DNA of 64,000 bases from Aquamicrobium sp. (GCA_019739225.1 JAHHDT010000001.1:186001-250000), one strand, 5' to 3'. Shown: positions 1-9,623, numbered from the stretch's first letter. Notes: generated by a model from the sequence alone, not told the origin. A program made the numbers and translations.

Positions 1-735
1 CAGGCCGCCGAGTTGCATCGCAAGCGCCGAGCCCAGCACCACCAGCAGCGCCGCCGCTGTCATCACCTCGCGGGCGCCGGCCTGCGCCAATACGCGAAAC
101 AGCGGATTGAGCAGGAAGCGTCCGACCAATACGAGGCCAGCGATCGAACCCAGGGCGATGGCGATCGAAATCCAGCGCGACCCGGCTTCCGCCTCGCCCG
201 AGCCCGGCGCGATGAAGGCGACGAAGGCCAGCAGCGGCACGATGGCAAGGTCCTCCAGCAGCAGGATCGACACGATGCGCTGGCCCTTGGGGGTCGACAT
301 CTCACCGCGTTCGTTGAGCACCTGGAAAACGATCGCTGTCGAGGTCAGGACGAAGCCGACCCCGAAGACGAACGCAACGGCGGGATCATATCCGAGCAGA
401 ATGCCGACGCCTGTAAGCAGCAGTCCGCATGTCGCGACCTGCAGCACACCGAGCCCCATGATTTCGCCGCGCAGGCTCCATAGGCGTGACGGCTGCATCT
501 CCAGGCCGATCACGAACAGGAACATGACGACGCCGAGTTCAGCGACGCTGATGATCGTCTCCGGGTCGCTGAAAAGCCCGATGCCGAAAGGGCCGATCAC
601 GAGGCCGGCCGCCAGATAGCCCAGAACCGAATCGAGACCAAAGCGCTTGAACAGCGGAACCGCCACGACGCCTGCGGCCAGCAAGGCCACGACCGGAACG
701 AGATCGACGCCGTGATGCGCTGCTTCAGCCGCCAT
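1..735 (-). CDS. CPA2-family cation/proton antiporter (KefB/KefC-like), C-terminus cut by window edge
   Basis: Reading the minus strand from an ATG at 735 gives 245 codons without a stop, running off the left edge. The protein is a chain of hydrophobic helices with family-typical stretches: GYLAAGLVIGPFGIGL near residue 40, VIGLEMQPSRLW near 75 and STAIVFQVLNERGEMS near 130. These match the Na+/K+:H+ exchanger domain of glutathione-regulated K+ efflux proteins in the inner membrane. AGGAGG lies 6 bases upstream of the ATG and fixes the start. Any TrkA-N/RCK nucleotide-binding domain would be beyond the window, so KefB, KefC or another CPA2 member cannot be separated. Confidence 0.85.
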   Translation of the reverse strand, partial: MAAEAAHHGVDLVPVVALLAAGVVAVPLFKRFGLDSVLGYLAAGLVIGPFGIGLFSDPETIISVAELGVVMFLFVIGLEMQPSRLWSLRGEIMGLGVLQVATCGLLLTGVGILLGYDPAVAFVFGVGFVLTSTAIVFQVLNERGEMSTPKGQRIVSILLLEDLAIVPLLAFVAFIAPGSGEAEAGSRWISIAIALGSIAGLVLVGRFLLNPLFRVLAQAGAREVMTAAALLVVLGSALAMQLGGL

Positions 736-862
736 GCCATGCCTCCTGATGTTTGCGCGGAACCGCTCCGCGCGCTGTATCAAGCGCTATTAGTAGGCGG
801 ATGACAGGCGTGAGGGAATAGGTGGTCGAATGCGAAAGGTGGCGGTGTCCTTGCCGCCAGAT

Positions 863-1405
863 TCAGCGGTTGCTGACCGAGCCGACCGAGCGGGTGTCGA
901 CCCGCTTCAGGTTCATCCCGATGACCGGAACCATTTCCTTGTCGACCTTGACCGACACCGTGACGTGCATGGTGTTGTCGTCGGGCAGGCGCGCCAGCAT
1001 GGCACCGTTCAACTGATTGCGGTTGAGGGTCAGCACTACCTTGCCGTTGCTCACATCGCCACCGACGACGTCGAGTCCTTCGCCAATCGCGCCATCCATG
1101 AAGGTGCCGCGGTAGCCCTGCCGGCCCTTGTGTTCGATCTTAGCCGACATCTTCTGCGTGAACAGGCCGACGCGGCAACCGCCATCGAGCGACATGCCGA
1201 GCTTGCCGTCCGGCGTCGCGCCCTTGAAGTTGCAGTTGAAACGGGTGCCCTTGTATTTGCCGGCGACGATTTCGCCAGGCCCGGACCACTCACCCTGAAC
1301 CTTGCTGAAAAAGCGCTTGTCCTTCTCGGACGCAAGCGCGGGCGCAGCCACCAGGGAGGCAGCCGCAAGCGGCAGGAATGCGGTCAGGAATGCGCGTGCG
1401 ATCAT
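863..1405 (-). CDS. Small secreted protein of unknown function
   Basis: The 180-residue product starts with a clear signal peptide: positive N-terminus, hydrophobic core FLTAFLPLAAASLVA, then an APALAS cleavage region around residue 25. The mature part is rich in Gly and Lys, has two Cys (NCNF and GGCRVG) that could form a disulfide, and looks like a beta-rich periplasmic domain. The open frame extends upstream to 1450, but the signal peptide begins at the ATG at 1405, so I place the start there. I do not recognise the family. It is a single gene between the antiporter and ycjF, all on the minus strand, with 127 and 118 bases of flanking intergenic DNA. Confidence 0.7.
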   Translation of the reverse strand: MIARAFLTAFLPLAAASLVAAPALASEKDKRFFSKVQGEWSGPGEIVAGKYKGTRFNCNFKGATPDGKLGMSLDGGCRVGLFTQKMSAKIEHKGRQGYRGTFMDGAIGEGLDVVGGDVSNGKVVLTLNRNQLNGAMLARLPDDNTMHVTVSVKVDKEMVPVIGMNLKRVDTRSVGSVSNR

Positions 1406-1523
1406 GGGACACCCGGCTACGGCTTGACTGGAAACAGCGAGGCAAACCATGGCGAATAATGGTTAACGCTTCGTCTACCCGTCTTTGAACGGAGAATGGT
1501 CGAAGGCGCGGAAAGACGCAAGA

Positions 1524-2597
1524 TCATTCGCCGCTTTTGGTTTCCGTAGCGTTCTTCCTGCGCACAAAAGTCGTGAGAGCGCCGAGAAAATCGGTCATGC
1601 CGGGTCGTCGTGCGGCAGCAAAGGGCAGGGGGCGGACGGTTTCCATGGCCGCGACGCCGATTCGCGCCGTCATCATGCCGTTGACCACGCCTTCACCGAG
1701 CTTGGCCGAAAGCCGCGCGGCAAGGCCCTGACCGACGATCTGGTGGACAAATTCGTCACCCGCAGCGATCGCGCCGGTCACCGCGAGGTGAGCCAGCACG
1801 TCACGCGCCAGCCGGATGAAGCCGAGCGTGCCGGGGCGCCCGCCGTAGAGTTCGGCCAGCCGCCGAATCAGGCGGCCGGCCTCGAAGAGCACGTAGGCGA
1901 TGTCGACGAGTGCGCGCGGGCTCACCGCGGTGACGACCGAGACACGCTTGGCGGCGTCGAGGATCAGCGTCTGCGCGCGGGCGTCGAGCGGCACCAGCAA
2001 CTCTCGCTCAGCGAGGCGGACGAGGTCCGAACCGTCGATGACATCGTCTTCGAGTTCGGCGAGCGCGCGCCTGCCGGCGGCCGTTTCCGGCCTGCTGGAA
2101 ACGAAGCGGGTCAGCTCGCCAACCACCTTGCGTGCCTCGCGGGCGTCGTTATTGGCAAGCGCGTCGGCTCCACGCCGCCTCAAAGATTCCACCGAGTTAA
2201 GTCTGGCAAGCCCTACCAGTTCGCGCGCAAGGATCACGACCAGCGCGAGCGCTGCTACCGTTGCAACGCCGGCGGCAAACCATCCGAGCCAGTCGGAACG
2301 CGAGAAGAGTTCGCGGATCAGGCTTTCGGTCCACAGGCCGAGAGCCATCGAAACCAGAATGCCGAGCGCGGCAATGAAGATCGCGCCGAGCCTGGAGCGC
2401 TTTCGCGGCGGCGAGGCGGGCGGTGGTTCCGCGATCGCGGCGTCCGGCTCTTCGAAAATGTCGATCTCGGCGGGCGTCACGACTGCCGCCTGCGGTTTCA
2501 CGGCGCGGGGCGCGCGCGGTACCTCGGCTTTTGGGCGAGGCTCGGGTTTGCTGGCCGGCTCGATGCGGAAGGCGGCCGGGCGTCTGGGTTCCTTCAT
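1524..2597 (-). CDS. ycjF: YcjF-like inner-membrane protein (TIGR01620/DUF697 type)
   Basis: This is a 357-residue protein. Its N-terminal 70 residues are Pro/Ala/Glu-rich and presumably cytoplasmic. Two membrane helices follow (about 73-93 and 105-127), then a long helical domain containing the GLxxRLxxKLGEGVVNGMMTARIGVAAM stretch typical of the DUF697 C-terminus. The ATG at 2597 overlaps the ycjX stop by 4 bases (ATGA), so the two are translationally coupled. YcjF and YcjX are consistently paired in proteobacteria and linked to envelope or phage-shock-type stress in enterobacteria. The biochemical role is unknown. A longer open frame to 2750 lies inside ycjX and is not needed. Confidence 0.85.
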   Translation of the reverse strand: MKEPRRPAAFRIEPASKPEPRPKAEVPRAPRAVKPQAAVVTPAEIDIFEEPDAAIAEPPPASPPRKRSRLGAIFIAALGILVSMALGLWTESLIRELFSRSDWLGWFAAGVATVAALALVVILARELVGLARLNSVESLRRRGADALANNDAREARKVVGELTRFVSSRPETAAGRRALAELEDDVIDGSDLVRLAERELLVPLDARAQTLILDAAKRVSVVTAVSPRALVDIAYVLFEAGRLIRRLAELYGGRPGTLGFIRLARDVLAHLAVTGAIAAGDEFVHQIVGQGLAARLSAKLGEGVVNGMMTARIGVAAMETVRPLPFAAARRPGMTDFLGALTTFVRRKNATETKSGE

Positions 2598-4045
2598 GCG
2601 AGTTGGTCCCCGATGAGGAATTGCAGGGCGCGGTCGAGGCGGATGTGGGGCAGCGACAGGGTCAGCCCCTCTGCCGTTCTTTCCAGTTTCGGCGGGCGGA
2701 AGCGAACGAACCGGATGGGGGCGTCTGCCGCGCCTCCGGAATCCTTCCATGCCGCATCAGCTTTTTCCGGCAAATCACCGGGAAATATGGCCGTTTCGGT
2801 GTCGCCATCGAAGGCGTCGCCATTGATTCGTTCGCCGGCAATCGGCGTTCCGATGATGACCGGCAGCGTATCGCGACCCTGCTTGACCGTCCCCTCACGC
2901 GTGGCGCGCACTGCCGCCATGGCCAGCACGTCGACCTCCGCACCCGAAAAGCTCGCGCGTTCGATCGCCCGATCGGCAAGGCGCCGGACGATGGCTTGAA
3001 GCCGGTCGTGGCTTTCGTGGTGAATATGGTCGGCCTTGGTGGCGGCGATGAGGATGCGGTCGATGCGCCGGGAAAACAGGCCGGTCAGCATGTTGCCGCG
3101 GCCCTGCCGGAAGCAGGCGAGAATCTCGGTGAGCGCACGCTCGAGATCGGCAACCGCTTCCGAACCGGCATTGAGCGCCTGCATCGCATCGATCAGCACG
3201 ATCTGCCGGTCGAGCCGCGCGACATGCTCGCGGAAGAACGGTTTCACGACATGCGTCTTGTAGGCCTCGTAGCGGCGTTCCATCATTGCTCGCAGCGAGC
3301 CGGGCTTGGCCCGGTCACCGCCGAGCTCCGGCAAGGGCGAAAACGTCAGCGCCGGGGAGCCTTCGAGGTCGCCGGGCATCAGGAACCGGCCGGGCGGCAG
3401 GGTCGACAGCGCCCGCTCGTCTTCCTTGCAGGCCTTGAGATAGGCGGCGAAGGCCTCGGCCAGCCGCCGCGCAGTCATCTCGTCGGCCGGTGCGTCCGGG
3501 TCGGCGGCGCCCGCCAGCGCTGCCCACTCCGCGGACAGGTCGGCGCGCACCGGCAGCCTGGCGAGATCGCAGGCATCGCGCGAGAAGTCGGCGTAGTCCT
3601 TGCCCAAAAGCGGCAGGTCGAGCAGCCATTCGCCCGGATAATCGACGACGTCCAGCGACAGCCGACCGCGCGAAAACAGCCGTCCCCAGCCGGATGCGGA
3701 CTCGTAGTCGATCGTCAGTCGCAGTTCGGAGATAGCGCGGGTGGAATCCGGCCATATGCGTTCGTCGACCAGAGCGGCGACATGATCCTCGTACTGGAAG
3801 CGCGGCACGGCGTCGTCCGGCTGGTGTTCGAGATAGGCGCGCGAGATGCGCCCGCTTTTCTGCGCTTCGAAGAGCGGCAGGCGGCCGCCATGGACCAGGT
3901 TGTGAACCAGCGCGGTGATGAAAACAGTCTTGCCGGCGCGCGACAGGCCGGTCACGCCGAGCCGCAACGATGGCGATACCAGACCTGCCGCCCGTCCGGT
4001 CAGCGTGTCGAGCGCGATGCGCGCCTCGTCGCCGATGCTGGTCAA
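2594..4045 (-). CDS. ycjX: YcjX-like P-loop GTPase (DUF463)
   Basis: The product has a Walker A motif GLSRAGKT followed by FITALVHNL, the signature of YcjX/DUF463 nucleotide-binding proteins. Further family blocks are VVDYPGEWLLDLPLL (Walker B-like) and KADHIHHESHDRLQ, an NKxD-like guanine-recognition element. I chose the TTG at 4045, giving 483 residues with the P-loop at 33-40, because family members start about 30 residues before the P-loop (MTSIGDEARIALDTL here). A second TTG at 4123 would add 26 residues of unlikely composition. No strong Shine-Dalgarno sequence supports either start. The gene precedes ycjF with a 4-base overlap. It probably acts at the inner membrane with YcjF. Confidence 0.87.
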   Translation of the reverse strand: MTSIGDEARIALDTLTGRAAGLVSPSLRLGVTGLSRAGKTVFITALVHNLVHGGRLPLFEAQKSGRISRAYLEHQPDDAVPRFQYEDHVAALVDERIWPDSTRAISELRLTIDYESASGWGRLFSRGRLSLDVVDYPGEWLLDLPLLGKDYADFSRDACDLARLPVRADLSAEWAALAGAADPDAPADEMTARRLAEAFAAYLKACKEDERALSTLPPGRFLMPGDLEGSPALTFSPLPELGGDRAKPGSLRAMMERRYEAYKTHVVKPFFREHVARLDRQIVLIDAMQALNAGSEAVADLERALTEILACFRQGRGNMLTGLFSRRIDRILIAATKADHIHHESHDRLQAIVRRLADRAIERASFSGAEVDVLAMAAVRATREGTVKQGRDTLPVIIGTPIAGERINGDAFDGDTETAIFPGDLPEKADAAWKDSGGAADAPIRFVRFRPPKLERTAEGLTLSLPHIRLDRALQFLIGDQLA

Positions 4046-4153
4046 GGCCGCCAAAAGGAATGTCTCGCGCTCATGGCTGCCGATATAGGTGCTGCAAGCC
4101 CCAATTGAAAAGGGCCACGGCAAAACATCGCCGCGACGGGTGCAGGCCGACCA

Positions 4154-4657
4154 TCACAGGTCTCGCGGCACCACGAACTCCTCGAGGTGGCCGTCTTCAG
4201 GGGCAATGGAGTCGAGCGGCGTCGAAAAGCGGATAACCGCCAGCCCGCAGGTGGGAAAGCCACCGGCCACGGCGGCCAGCGCATCCCTCTCGCCGCCGCA
4301 TGACAGCGCCATGGCGAGATCTTCCATCATCGGGTTGTGGCCGACGACCAGCACCGAGCCGTCGCCACCCGCGCCGCGGATGATGTCCAGATAGCCGGTC
4401 GCGTCTTCGCTGTAGAGTTCGTCCATATAGCGGACGTCGGCGACGGGAAGATGCCGCGAGGCGACCTCCCAGGTTTCGCGCGCTCTTTTTGCGCCAGAAC
4501 ACAGCACCCGGTCGGGCACGTACCCGGCAAGCAGCATCGAGGCGGCGACATTGTCGGCGTCGGCGCGCCCGGAAAGCTCCAGCGCGCGGTCGTAATCGCG
4601 CGAGCCGGGCTCGGCCCATTTTGCCTTGGCGTGGCGCAGCAGATAGAGCCGGGACAT
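4154..4657 (-). CDS. sixA: SixA-like phosphohistidine phosphatase (histidine phosphatase superfamily)
   Basis: The 167-residue protein opens with SRLYLLRHAKAKW, the RHxK catalytic signature of the SixA branch, with the phospho-accepting His at residue 9. Later it has VLCSGAKRARETWE and VLVVGHNPMMEDL, which supplies the second catalytic His. Family members remove phosphate from phosphohistidine of phosphotransfer proteins, ArcB or PTS Npr in enterobacteria. The substrate here is not visible. The start ATG at 4657 has GAGGT about 5 bases upstream. The larger open frame upstream to 4885 reads through the dksA promoter region and is not expected to be translated. It is co-directional with ycjX-ycjF. 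Confidence 0.88.
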   Translation of the reverse strand: MSRLYLLRHAKAKWAEPGSRDYDRALELSGRADADNVAASMLLAGYVPDRVLCSGAKRARETWEVASRHLPVADVRYMDELYSEDATGYLDIIRGAGGDGSVLVVGHNPMMEDLAMALSCGGERDALAAVAGGFPTCGLAVIRFSTPLDSIAPEDGHLEEFVVPRDL

Positions 4658-4779
4658 GGGGACCTCGCCGTTCCGGCCCTGCCGGAATGGCGCTACCGGG
4701 CCCACCACTGTGGATTTAGCTTCCCGGCAGGCATCACGCAACTGCGCCGGCCGGTACGTTTTCCCGGGTTTGAGTCGCT

Positions 4780-4841
4780 TTGACAAATGCGTGAATGCCT
4801 TTGCCTTAGCGCTTGTGCGGCTCCTAAGCCGCGAATATATA
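4780..4841 (+). promoter_or_regulatory. Probable dksA promoter region
   Basis: The 217-base gap between sixA and dksA holds two sigma-70-like candidates. A perfect -35 TTGACA at 4780-4785 has only a weak -10 near 4804. A second pair, TTGTGC at 4813-4818 and TATATA at 4836-4841 with a 17-base spacer, ends 34 bases before the dksA ATG. A 6-bp palindrome GCGGCT-CCTA-AGCCGC sits at 4817-4832 inside the second promoter. This is pattern recognition only. Which promoter is used is not decided by sequence. Confidence 0.35.
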
Positions 4842-4874
4842 GGCGCCCGGACTGAAGTTTTGGGATTGAGTCGA

Positions 4875-5291
4875 ATGTCAACCACTGATCAAGCCGATTA
4901 TGTCCCCACCGAAGACGAACCGTTCATGAACGAGCGTCAGAAGGCGTATTTCCGGGCCAAGCTGGTCACATGGAAAAACGACATACTGCGCGAAGCGCGC
5001 GAAACTCTCGAAATCCTGCAGCAGGAAAACGCCAACCTTCCGGATCTCGCCGACCGTGCGTCGTCCGAGACCGACCGCGCGATCGAGCTGCGCGCTCGCG
5101 ATCGCCAGCGCAAGCTCATCTCGAAGATCGACGCGGCGCTGCAGCGGATCGACGAAGGCACTTACGGTTACTGCGAGGAGACGGGAGAGCCGATTGCGCT
5201 GCGACGGCTCGATGCGAGGCCGATCGCGACGCTTTCGATCGAGGCGCAGGAGCGCCACGAACGTCGCGAAAAGGTATACCGGGACGATTGA
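4875..5291 (+). CDS. dksA: RNA polymerase-binding transcription factor DksA, cysteine-poor form
   Basis: The 138-residue protein has the DksA layout: an N-terminal helix with FMNERQKAYFRAKL, a coiled coil of about residues 20-95 with tip motif DLADRAS (57-63), and a C-terminal globular end YCEETGEPIALRRLDARP. The tip Asp and Ala needed for action in the polymerase secondary channel are present. Only one of the four zinc-binding Cys of E. coli DksA remains (C100). The others are Thr103, Ser121 and Ala124. Zinc-independent DksA proteins are known in alphaproteobacteria. The role is modulation of rRNA and stress promoters with ppGpp. A strong terminator follows at 5304. Confidence 0.93.
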   Translation: MSTTDQADYVPTEDEPFMNERQKAYFRAKLVTWKNDILREARETLEILQQENANLPDLADRASSETDRAIELRARDRQRKLISKIDAALQRIDEGTYGYCEETGEPIALRRLDARPIATLSIEAQERHERREKVYRDD

Positions 5292-5303
5292 TCAAAGATA
5301 CTC

Positions 5304-5328
5304 AGCGGCTTGAAGCCGCTTTTTTTTC
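5304..5328 (+). terminator. Rho-independent terminator of dksA
   Basis: A 7-bp perfect stem AGCGGCT/AGCCGCT with a TGA loop begins 12 bases after the dksA stop and runs directly into eight T residues. This is a textbook intrinsic terminator. Confidence 0.93.
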
Positions 5329-5366
5329 GTCTCGTGGCCGGGCTGTCATCTGAGACCTTTCGGGCC

Positions 5367-6182
5367 TTACCGCTTGCCTGAAAGGTCTCCGAGTAGCTTG
5401 CTCATCTCGTCGTCGAGTGAGATTTCCGGGCTGGAAGCCGTCGGGCGACGCTGGTCGTGGTCCAGCGTGACCTGCAGTTCTTCAAGCAGCGCATCGTCAA
5501 GGGCGTCGGCATCCGCCCGTGCGGATTGTGCCTGATACGGCGCTGCGTCGGCGAGAGGCTCCGCGACGACCGGCCGAAGGGTCTGGACCGTGGGCGTCGG
5601 AGCCGGCGACGGTGACGGTGATGGTTGCGGCGGCTGCGGGACAGGGGGCGCCGCGGAAGCCGGCGTTGCCGACAGCGAGGAGAAGCGCGGCTCGGGAGCA
5701 GGTGCGGCGGGAACAGGATCGGGCGCCGGCGCCGCCTGCGGGGCGGGAGGTTGCTGGCGCTGCGGCGCCGCGCGAACGATAGGTTCCGGTCGTGGTGCAC
5801 GCGTCCGCTCGACGACCGGCTGAGATGGCGCCGCCGGCGCCTGCGCGACCACGGGCATCTCGTCGGCCGGCTTGCGCGCCGGTGGCAGGAGGCGAATGTT
5901 CTGCTCGACGACCACGTCGCTGGGGCCACCGATCAGGATGAGGTGCTCGACATCGTCGCGCCGCACCAGCACCAGCCGACGGTGGCTGTCGACGGCGGTC
6001 GCGTCCATGACGGCAAGGCGCGCCTTGCGGTTGCGCCCGCCGGCCACGAATGTGCCGAATGTGAAACCGCGGACGATCCGGATCACGATCAGCAGAACCA
6101 GCAGGACGATCAGCGCGACCACGGTCCACATAAGCGCCGGTGCATAATCCGGCCCGGCCACACTCTCCAACCATGCCTGCAT
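5367..6182 (-). CDS. FliO-like single-pass membrane protein with Pro/Ala-rich tail
   Basis: The 271-residue product has a short N-terminus, one strong membrane helix (about residues 18-40, VVALIVLLVLLIVIRIV), then a compact basic domain with RLAVMDATAVDSHRRLVLVRRDDVEHLILIGG. That block is the conserved core of FliO/MopB-type proteins. The remaining 150 residues are low-complexity Pro/Ala/Gln with a short acidic end LDDALLEELQV...LDDEMSKLLGDL. In rhizobia such genes lie away from the flagellar cluster, so a flagellar export role is not assured. It diverges from cckA with about 256 bases between starts. The family label is an inference from the core block. Confidence 0.65.
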   Translation of the reverse strand: MQAWLESVAGPDYAPALMWTVVALIVLLVLLIVIRIVRGFTFGTFVAGGRNRKARLAVMDATAVDSHRRLVLVRRDDVEHLILIGGPSDVVVEQNIRLLPPARKPADEMPVVAQAPAAPSQPVVERTRAPRPEPIVRAAPQRQQPPAPQAAPAPDPVPAAPAPEPRFSSLSATPASAAPPVPQPPQPSPSPSPAPTPTVQTLRPVVAEPLADAAPYQAQSARADADALDDALLEELQVTLDHDQRRPTASSPEISLDDEMSKLLGDLSGKR

Positions 6183-6438
6183 GTCGCGTTCCCTTTACTG
6201 CCGCTTACCGCCGCGTGCTTCTCCTGGACCCTGCCGGCGCAAACAGTAGACGGCGCAGTTGGCTGCGGCAAGCGCCGCAATCCGCTGCCGCGGCCTGTTT
6301 CCCTGCGAAACTTGAGCGAAACCTGCGAGGCTGGCGATGAAGCGTGGACCGCCGCGCCGCCGCCCTTGCAGTTGTCGACGGCCATGATGTATGCCGGACC
6401 GATCCTTGGGCCGCGCGGGCATGGCAGGCAGGAAACGA

Positions 6439-9030
6439 ATGGCGACACAAACCGGCGGCGAAACCCGCCCCGCACCGATCGTTGACCAGAGCACACGCCC
6501 GGGCGCGATAGCCCGCCTGCTGATCTTCATTGTCGTGCTGATCTTCGCGGCGCTGGTCTTCACGATCTTCCGCGATCGGCTTGGCGACCCTTTCCTTCTG
6601 GGCCTGCTCGGCGTGCTCGCGATGATCGGCATCGGGTTCCTGTTCACGGCCGCGATCGGCTTCATCCACATCGCGCCACGCTCGACCGCCGACGAATTGT
6701 CCCGCGCCTTCGTCGATACGATGGGGCAGGGGCTGATCGTCGCCGACATCAAGGGCAGGGTGATCTACGCCAACCGCGCCTATGCCGATATGACGGGTGC
6801 GACCTCGGCGGCCGACGTGCGCACCGTCGAAGGGCTTCTCTCCGACAGCCCCGAGGCATCGCCCACCGTCTACAGGCTTGCCGCGGGACTGCGCGACGGC
6901 ATTGCCGGCGACGGCGAATTCCGGCTGAACAGTTCGGTTCGGCCTGGCGCCGAACCCGGCGCGCACTGGTATCGCTTGCGCGCCCGGACGTTCAAAGTGC
7001 CGGGCTACCGCCAGCTTCTGTCTGCCTGGCAGATCGCCGACATTTCCGCGGAGCGCGCCGAACAGGAGCGCTTCTTCCTCGACCTGCAGAAGGCGATCGA
7101 CCATCTCGATCATGCGCCTGCGGGTTTCTTCGCCGCCGACGCCTCGGGCCGCGTCACCTACATCAACGCCACGCTTGCCGAGTGGCTAGGCATCGACCTC
7201 GCCAGCTTCACGCCGGGTGCGACCACGCTTTCGCAGATCGTGGCTGGCGACGGCATGGCCCTGATCAATTCGGTCAAGGCCGATCCCGGCTCGACGCGCA
7301 ACGCCGTCATCGACCTTGATCTGTCGACGGTTTCGGGCGCTGCCGTGCCGGTTCGCTTCATGCACCGCGTGACCGCCAGCCGCGAAGGCGCGCCTGGCCC
7401 GTCGCGCACCATCGTGCTCAACCGCAACCAGGGCGAGGACGCCTCGGCGGATTTGCGCGCCTCCGAGGTGCGTTTCACGCGATTCTTCAATTCGACGCCG
7501 ATGGCGATCGCAGGCGTCGATGGCGACGGCAGGATCCTGCGAACCAACGCGCCGTTCCTCTCCCTGTTCGCGACGGTCGTGGACCGCGACATGCTTGATC
7601 GCCGGATCAAGCTGGAAACCGTTATCCATCCGCGCGACCGCGCCGCGTTCGACACCGCGCTGGCCAGCGCCCGCGCGCGCCAGGCCGACATCGCGCCCAT
7701 CGATACGGTGCTGCCGGAGAACGAGGACCGGCATATCCGCTTCTATGTGAGCGCCGTTGCCGATGCCGGTTCGGGCGAGGGGGCGGAAGAGGCCGCGATC
7801 GTTTACGCCGTCGAAACCACAGAGCAGAAAGCGCTCGAGGCGCAGATGGCGCAGAGCCAGAAGATGCAAGCCGTGGGGCAGCTTGCGGGCGGTATCGCAC
7901 ACGACTTCAACAACGTGCTAACCGCGATCATCATGGCGTCGGACCTGCTGCTTGCCAACCATCGGCCGTCGGACCAGTCCTTCCCCGACATCATGAACAT
8001 CAAGCAGAACGCCAATCGCGCCGCCTCGCTGGTGCGCCAGCTTCTGGCCTTCTCCCGCAAGCAGACGATGCGTCCCGAGGTGCTGAACCTGACCGATGTG
8101 CTCGCCGATCTGCGCATGCTCCTGTCGCGGCTTGCCGGCCCCGACATCAAGCTGACGATCGATCACGGCCGCGACCTCTGGCCGGTGAAGGCCGATATCG
8201 GCCAGTTCGAGCAGGTGATCGTGAACCTGACCGTGAACGCGCGCGACGCGATGCCCGATGGCGGCCAGCTCGCAGTGCGTACAAGCAACGTGGCTGAAGC
8301 CGAATGCCGATCCTTCGGCTATCGCGAGCTGGCTCCGGCCGACTATGTGCTCGTCGAGGTCGAGGACACAGGAACCGGCATTCCGGCCGATGTGCTGGCC
8401 AAGGTGTTCGAGCCGTTCTTTACCACCAAGGAAGTGGGCAAGGGCACCGGTCTCGGCCTGTCGATGGTCTACGGCATCATCAAGCAGACCGGCGGCTTCA
8501 TCTTCTGTTCGTCGGAGCCGGGCAACGGCGCCACGTTCCGCATCTTCCTGCCGCGTCACATCGCCGAGGTGACGCCGGAAACCGCCGCGCAGGCCGAGGG
8601 GACGAGCGTGGAAGCCGGCCAACCTGCCGCGGAAAAAGCTGCCGCTAACCAGGATCTTTCAGGTACCGCCACGGTGCTTCTGGTCGAGGATGAAGATGCC
8701 GTGCGCATGGGCGGCGTACGCGCGCTGTCGTCGCGCGGCTACACCGTGCACGAGGCCTCCTCGGGCGTCGAGGCGCTGGAAATCTTCGAGGAGCTCGACG
8801 GCGCGGTCGACATCGTCGTGTCCGACGTCGTCATGCCTGAAATGGATGGGCCGACGCTTCTGGGCGAACTCATCAAGCGCCAGCCGGACATCAAGTTCAT
8901 CTTCGTTTCCGGCTACGCGGAAGACGCTTTTGCCAAGAACCTTCCGCAGGAGGCGAAGTTCGGATTCCTGCCCAAGCCATTCACGCTCAAGCAGTTGGCG
9001 ACGACCGTCAAGGACATGCTCGACTCGTGA
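6439..9030 (+). CDS. cckA: Cell-cycle hybrid histidine kinase CckA
   Basis: This is an 863-residue hybrid kinase. Two membrane helices (about 24-43 and 50-72) precede tandem PAS-like sensory domains (about 90-460). The HisKA box [14 protein letters not shown] follows, with phospho-His at 488. Next come the ATPase boxes [21 protein letters not shown] and [20 protein letters not shown], then a C-terminal receiver with phospho-acceptor Asp796 in [10 protein letters not shown]. This domain order and sequence are those of CckA, which feeds phosphate through ChpT to CtrA. Upstream in-frame ATGs exist at 6391 and 6421. I chose 6439 because AGGAAACGA precedes it at good spacing. divK lies 4.6 kb downstream. 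Confidence 0.93.
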   Translation: MATQTGGETRPAPIVDQSTRPGAIARLLIFIVVLIFAALVFTIFRDRLGDPFLLGLLGVLAMIGIGFLFTAAIGFIHIAPRSTADELSRAFVDTMGQGLIVADIKGRVIYANRAYADMTGATSAADVRTVEGLLSDSPEASPTVYRLAAGLRDGIAGDGEFRLNSSVRPGAEPGAHWYRLRARTFKVPGYRQLLSAWQIADISAERAEQERFFLDLQKAIDHLDHAPAGFFAADASGRVTYINATLAEWLGIDLASFTPGATTLSQIVAGDGMALINSVKADPGSTRNAVIDLDLSTVSGAAVPVRFMHRVTASREGAPGPSRTIVLNRNQGEDASADLRASEVRFTRFFNSTPMAIAGVDGDGRILRTNAPFLSLFATVVDRDMLDRRIKLETVIHPRDRAAFDTALASARARQADIAPIDTVLPENEDRHIRFYVSAVADAGSGEGAEEAAIVYAVETTEQKALEAQMAQSQKMQAVGQLAGGIAHDFNNVLTAIIMASDLLLANHRPSDQSFPDIMNIKQNANRAASLVRQLLAFSRKQTMRPEVLNLTDVLADLRMLLSRLAGPDIKLTIDHGRDLWPVKADIGQFEQVIVNLTVNARDAMPDGGQLAVRTSNVAEAECRSFGYRELAPADYVLVEVEDTGTGIPADVLAKVFEPFFTTKEVGKGTGLGLSMVYGIIKQTGGFIFCSSEPGNGATFRIFLPRHIAEVTPETAAQAEGTSVEAGQPAAEKAAANQDLSGTATVLLVEDEDAVRMGGVRALSSRGYTVHEASSGVEALEIFEELDGAVDIVVSDVVMPEMDGPTLLGELIKRQPDIKFIFVSGYAEDAFAKNLPQEAKFGFLPKPFTLKQLATTVKDMLDS

Positions 9031-9133
9031 TCGGCCGCTTTTGAATCAAACTGACATTGCGTCGTAAACCCAATGGCGAGGGGGCCGCGCTAGACCTCGC
9101 GCCGGGGCACTTCAGGACGCAGCAGGGGCGCAG

Positions 9134-9475
9134 ATGATCGTCGGTGGGTTTTCTTATGTCGGCACGCTCGCGCGGCCAGCGCCAGCGGTTTGGCCACCGC
9201 AGGATACAGCGGAGCGGCAGGGTGGACACTCCAGAGCCTCTCGTGGCGAATCGGCGTCCGAGCCGATCTATTTCCGGTCCATCTCGGCCATCAGCCCCGG
9301 CTCGCTGGCGGGTGTTTACCAGTCGATGAAGGCGCAGCGGGCGTCTCCCGGTTTCCAGGCCCGGGGCATCGCGCCCGTCGAAACGAAAGCTGTCTCGGCG
9401 ATCCTGTCCGGAGCGGGTATTCCGTCCGCGATGAATGCCTATTTGGAAATGATGGAGACGGACAGCGAAACGTAG
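9134..9475 (+). CDS. Hypothetical 113-residue protein, uncertain
   Basis: An open frame starts at an ATG preceded by AGGGGCG and ends at TAG. The N-terminal 45 residues are low-complexity and unconvincing. The C-terminal half (IYFRSISAISPGSLAGVYQSMKAQRAS...AVSAILSGAGIPSAMNAYLEMMETDSET) has balanced, helix-like composition. I do not recognise a family. It fills most of the 593-base gap between cckA and the L,D-transpeptidase gene. It may start later or may not be coding. An overlapping minus-strand frame is no better. Confidence 0.35.
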   Translation: MIVGGFSYVGTLARPAPAVWPPQDTAERQGGHSRASRGESASEPIYFRSISAISPGSLAGVYQSMKAQRASPGFQARGIAPVETKAVSAILSGAGIPSAMNAYLEMMETDSET

Positions 9476-9623
9476 GATTACGCTGTTGCCCGTATGCAAC
9501 ATGCGCGTGCCCGTCACTTTTCCGCCCTATATCGCCCAACTGTTGGCCACGTTTGGCCCGCACTGACTGAACCCAAGCGCACCACTGCGCGGCAACAACA
9601 AGCAATGTCTCAGGTTCTGTCTT

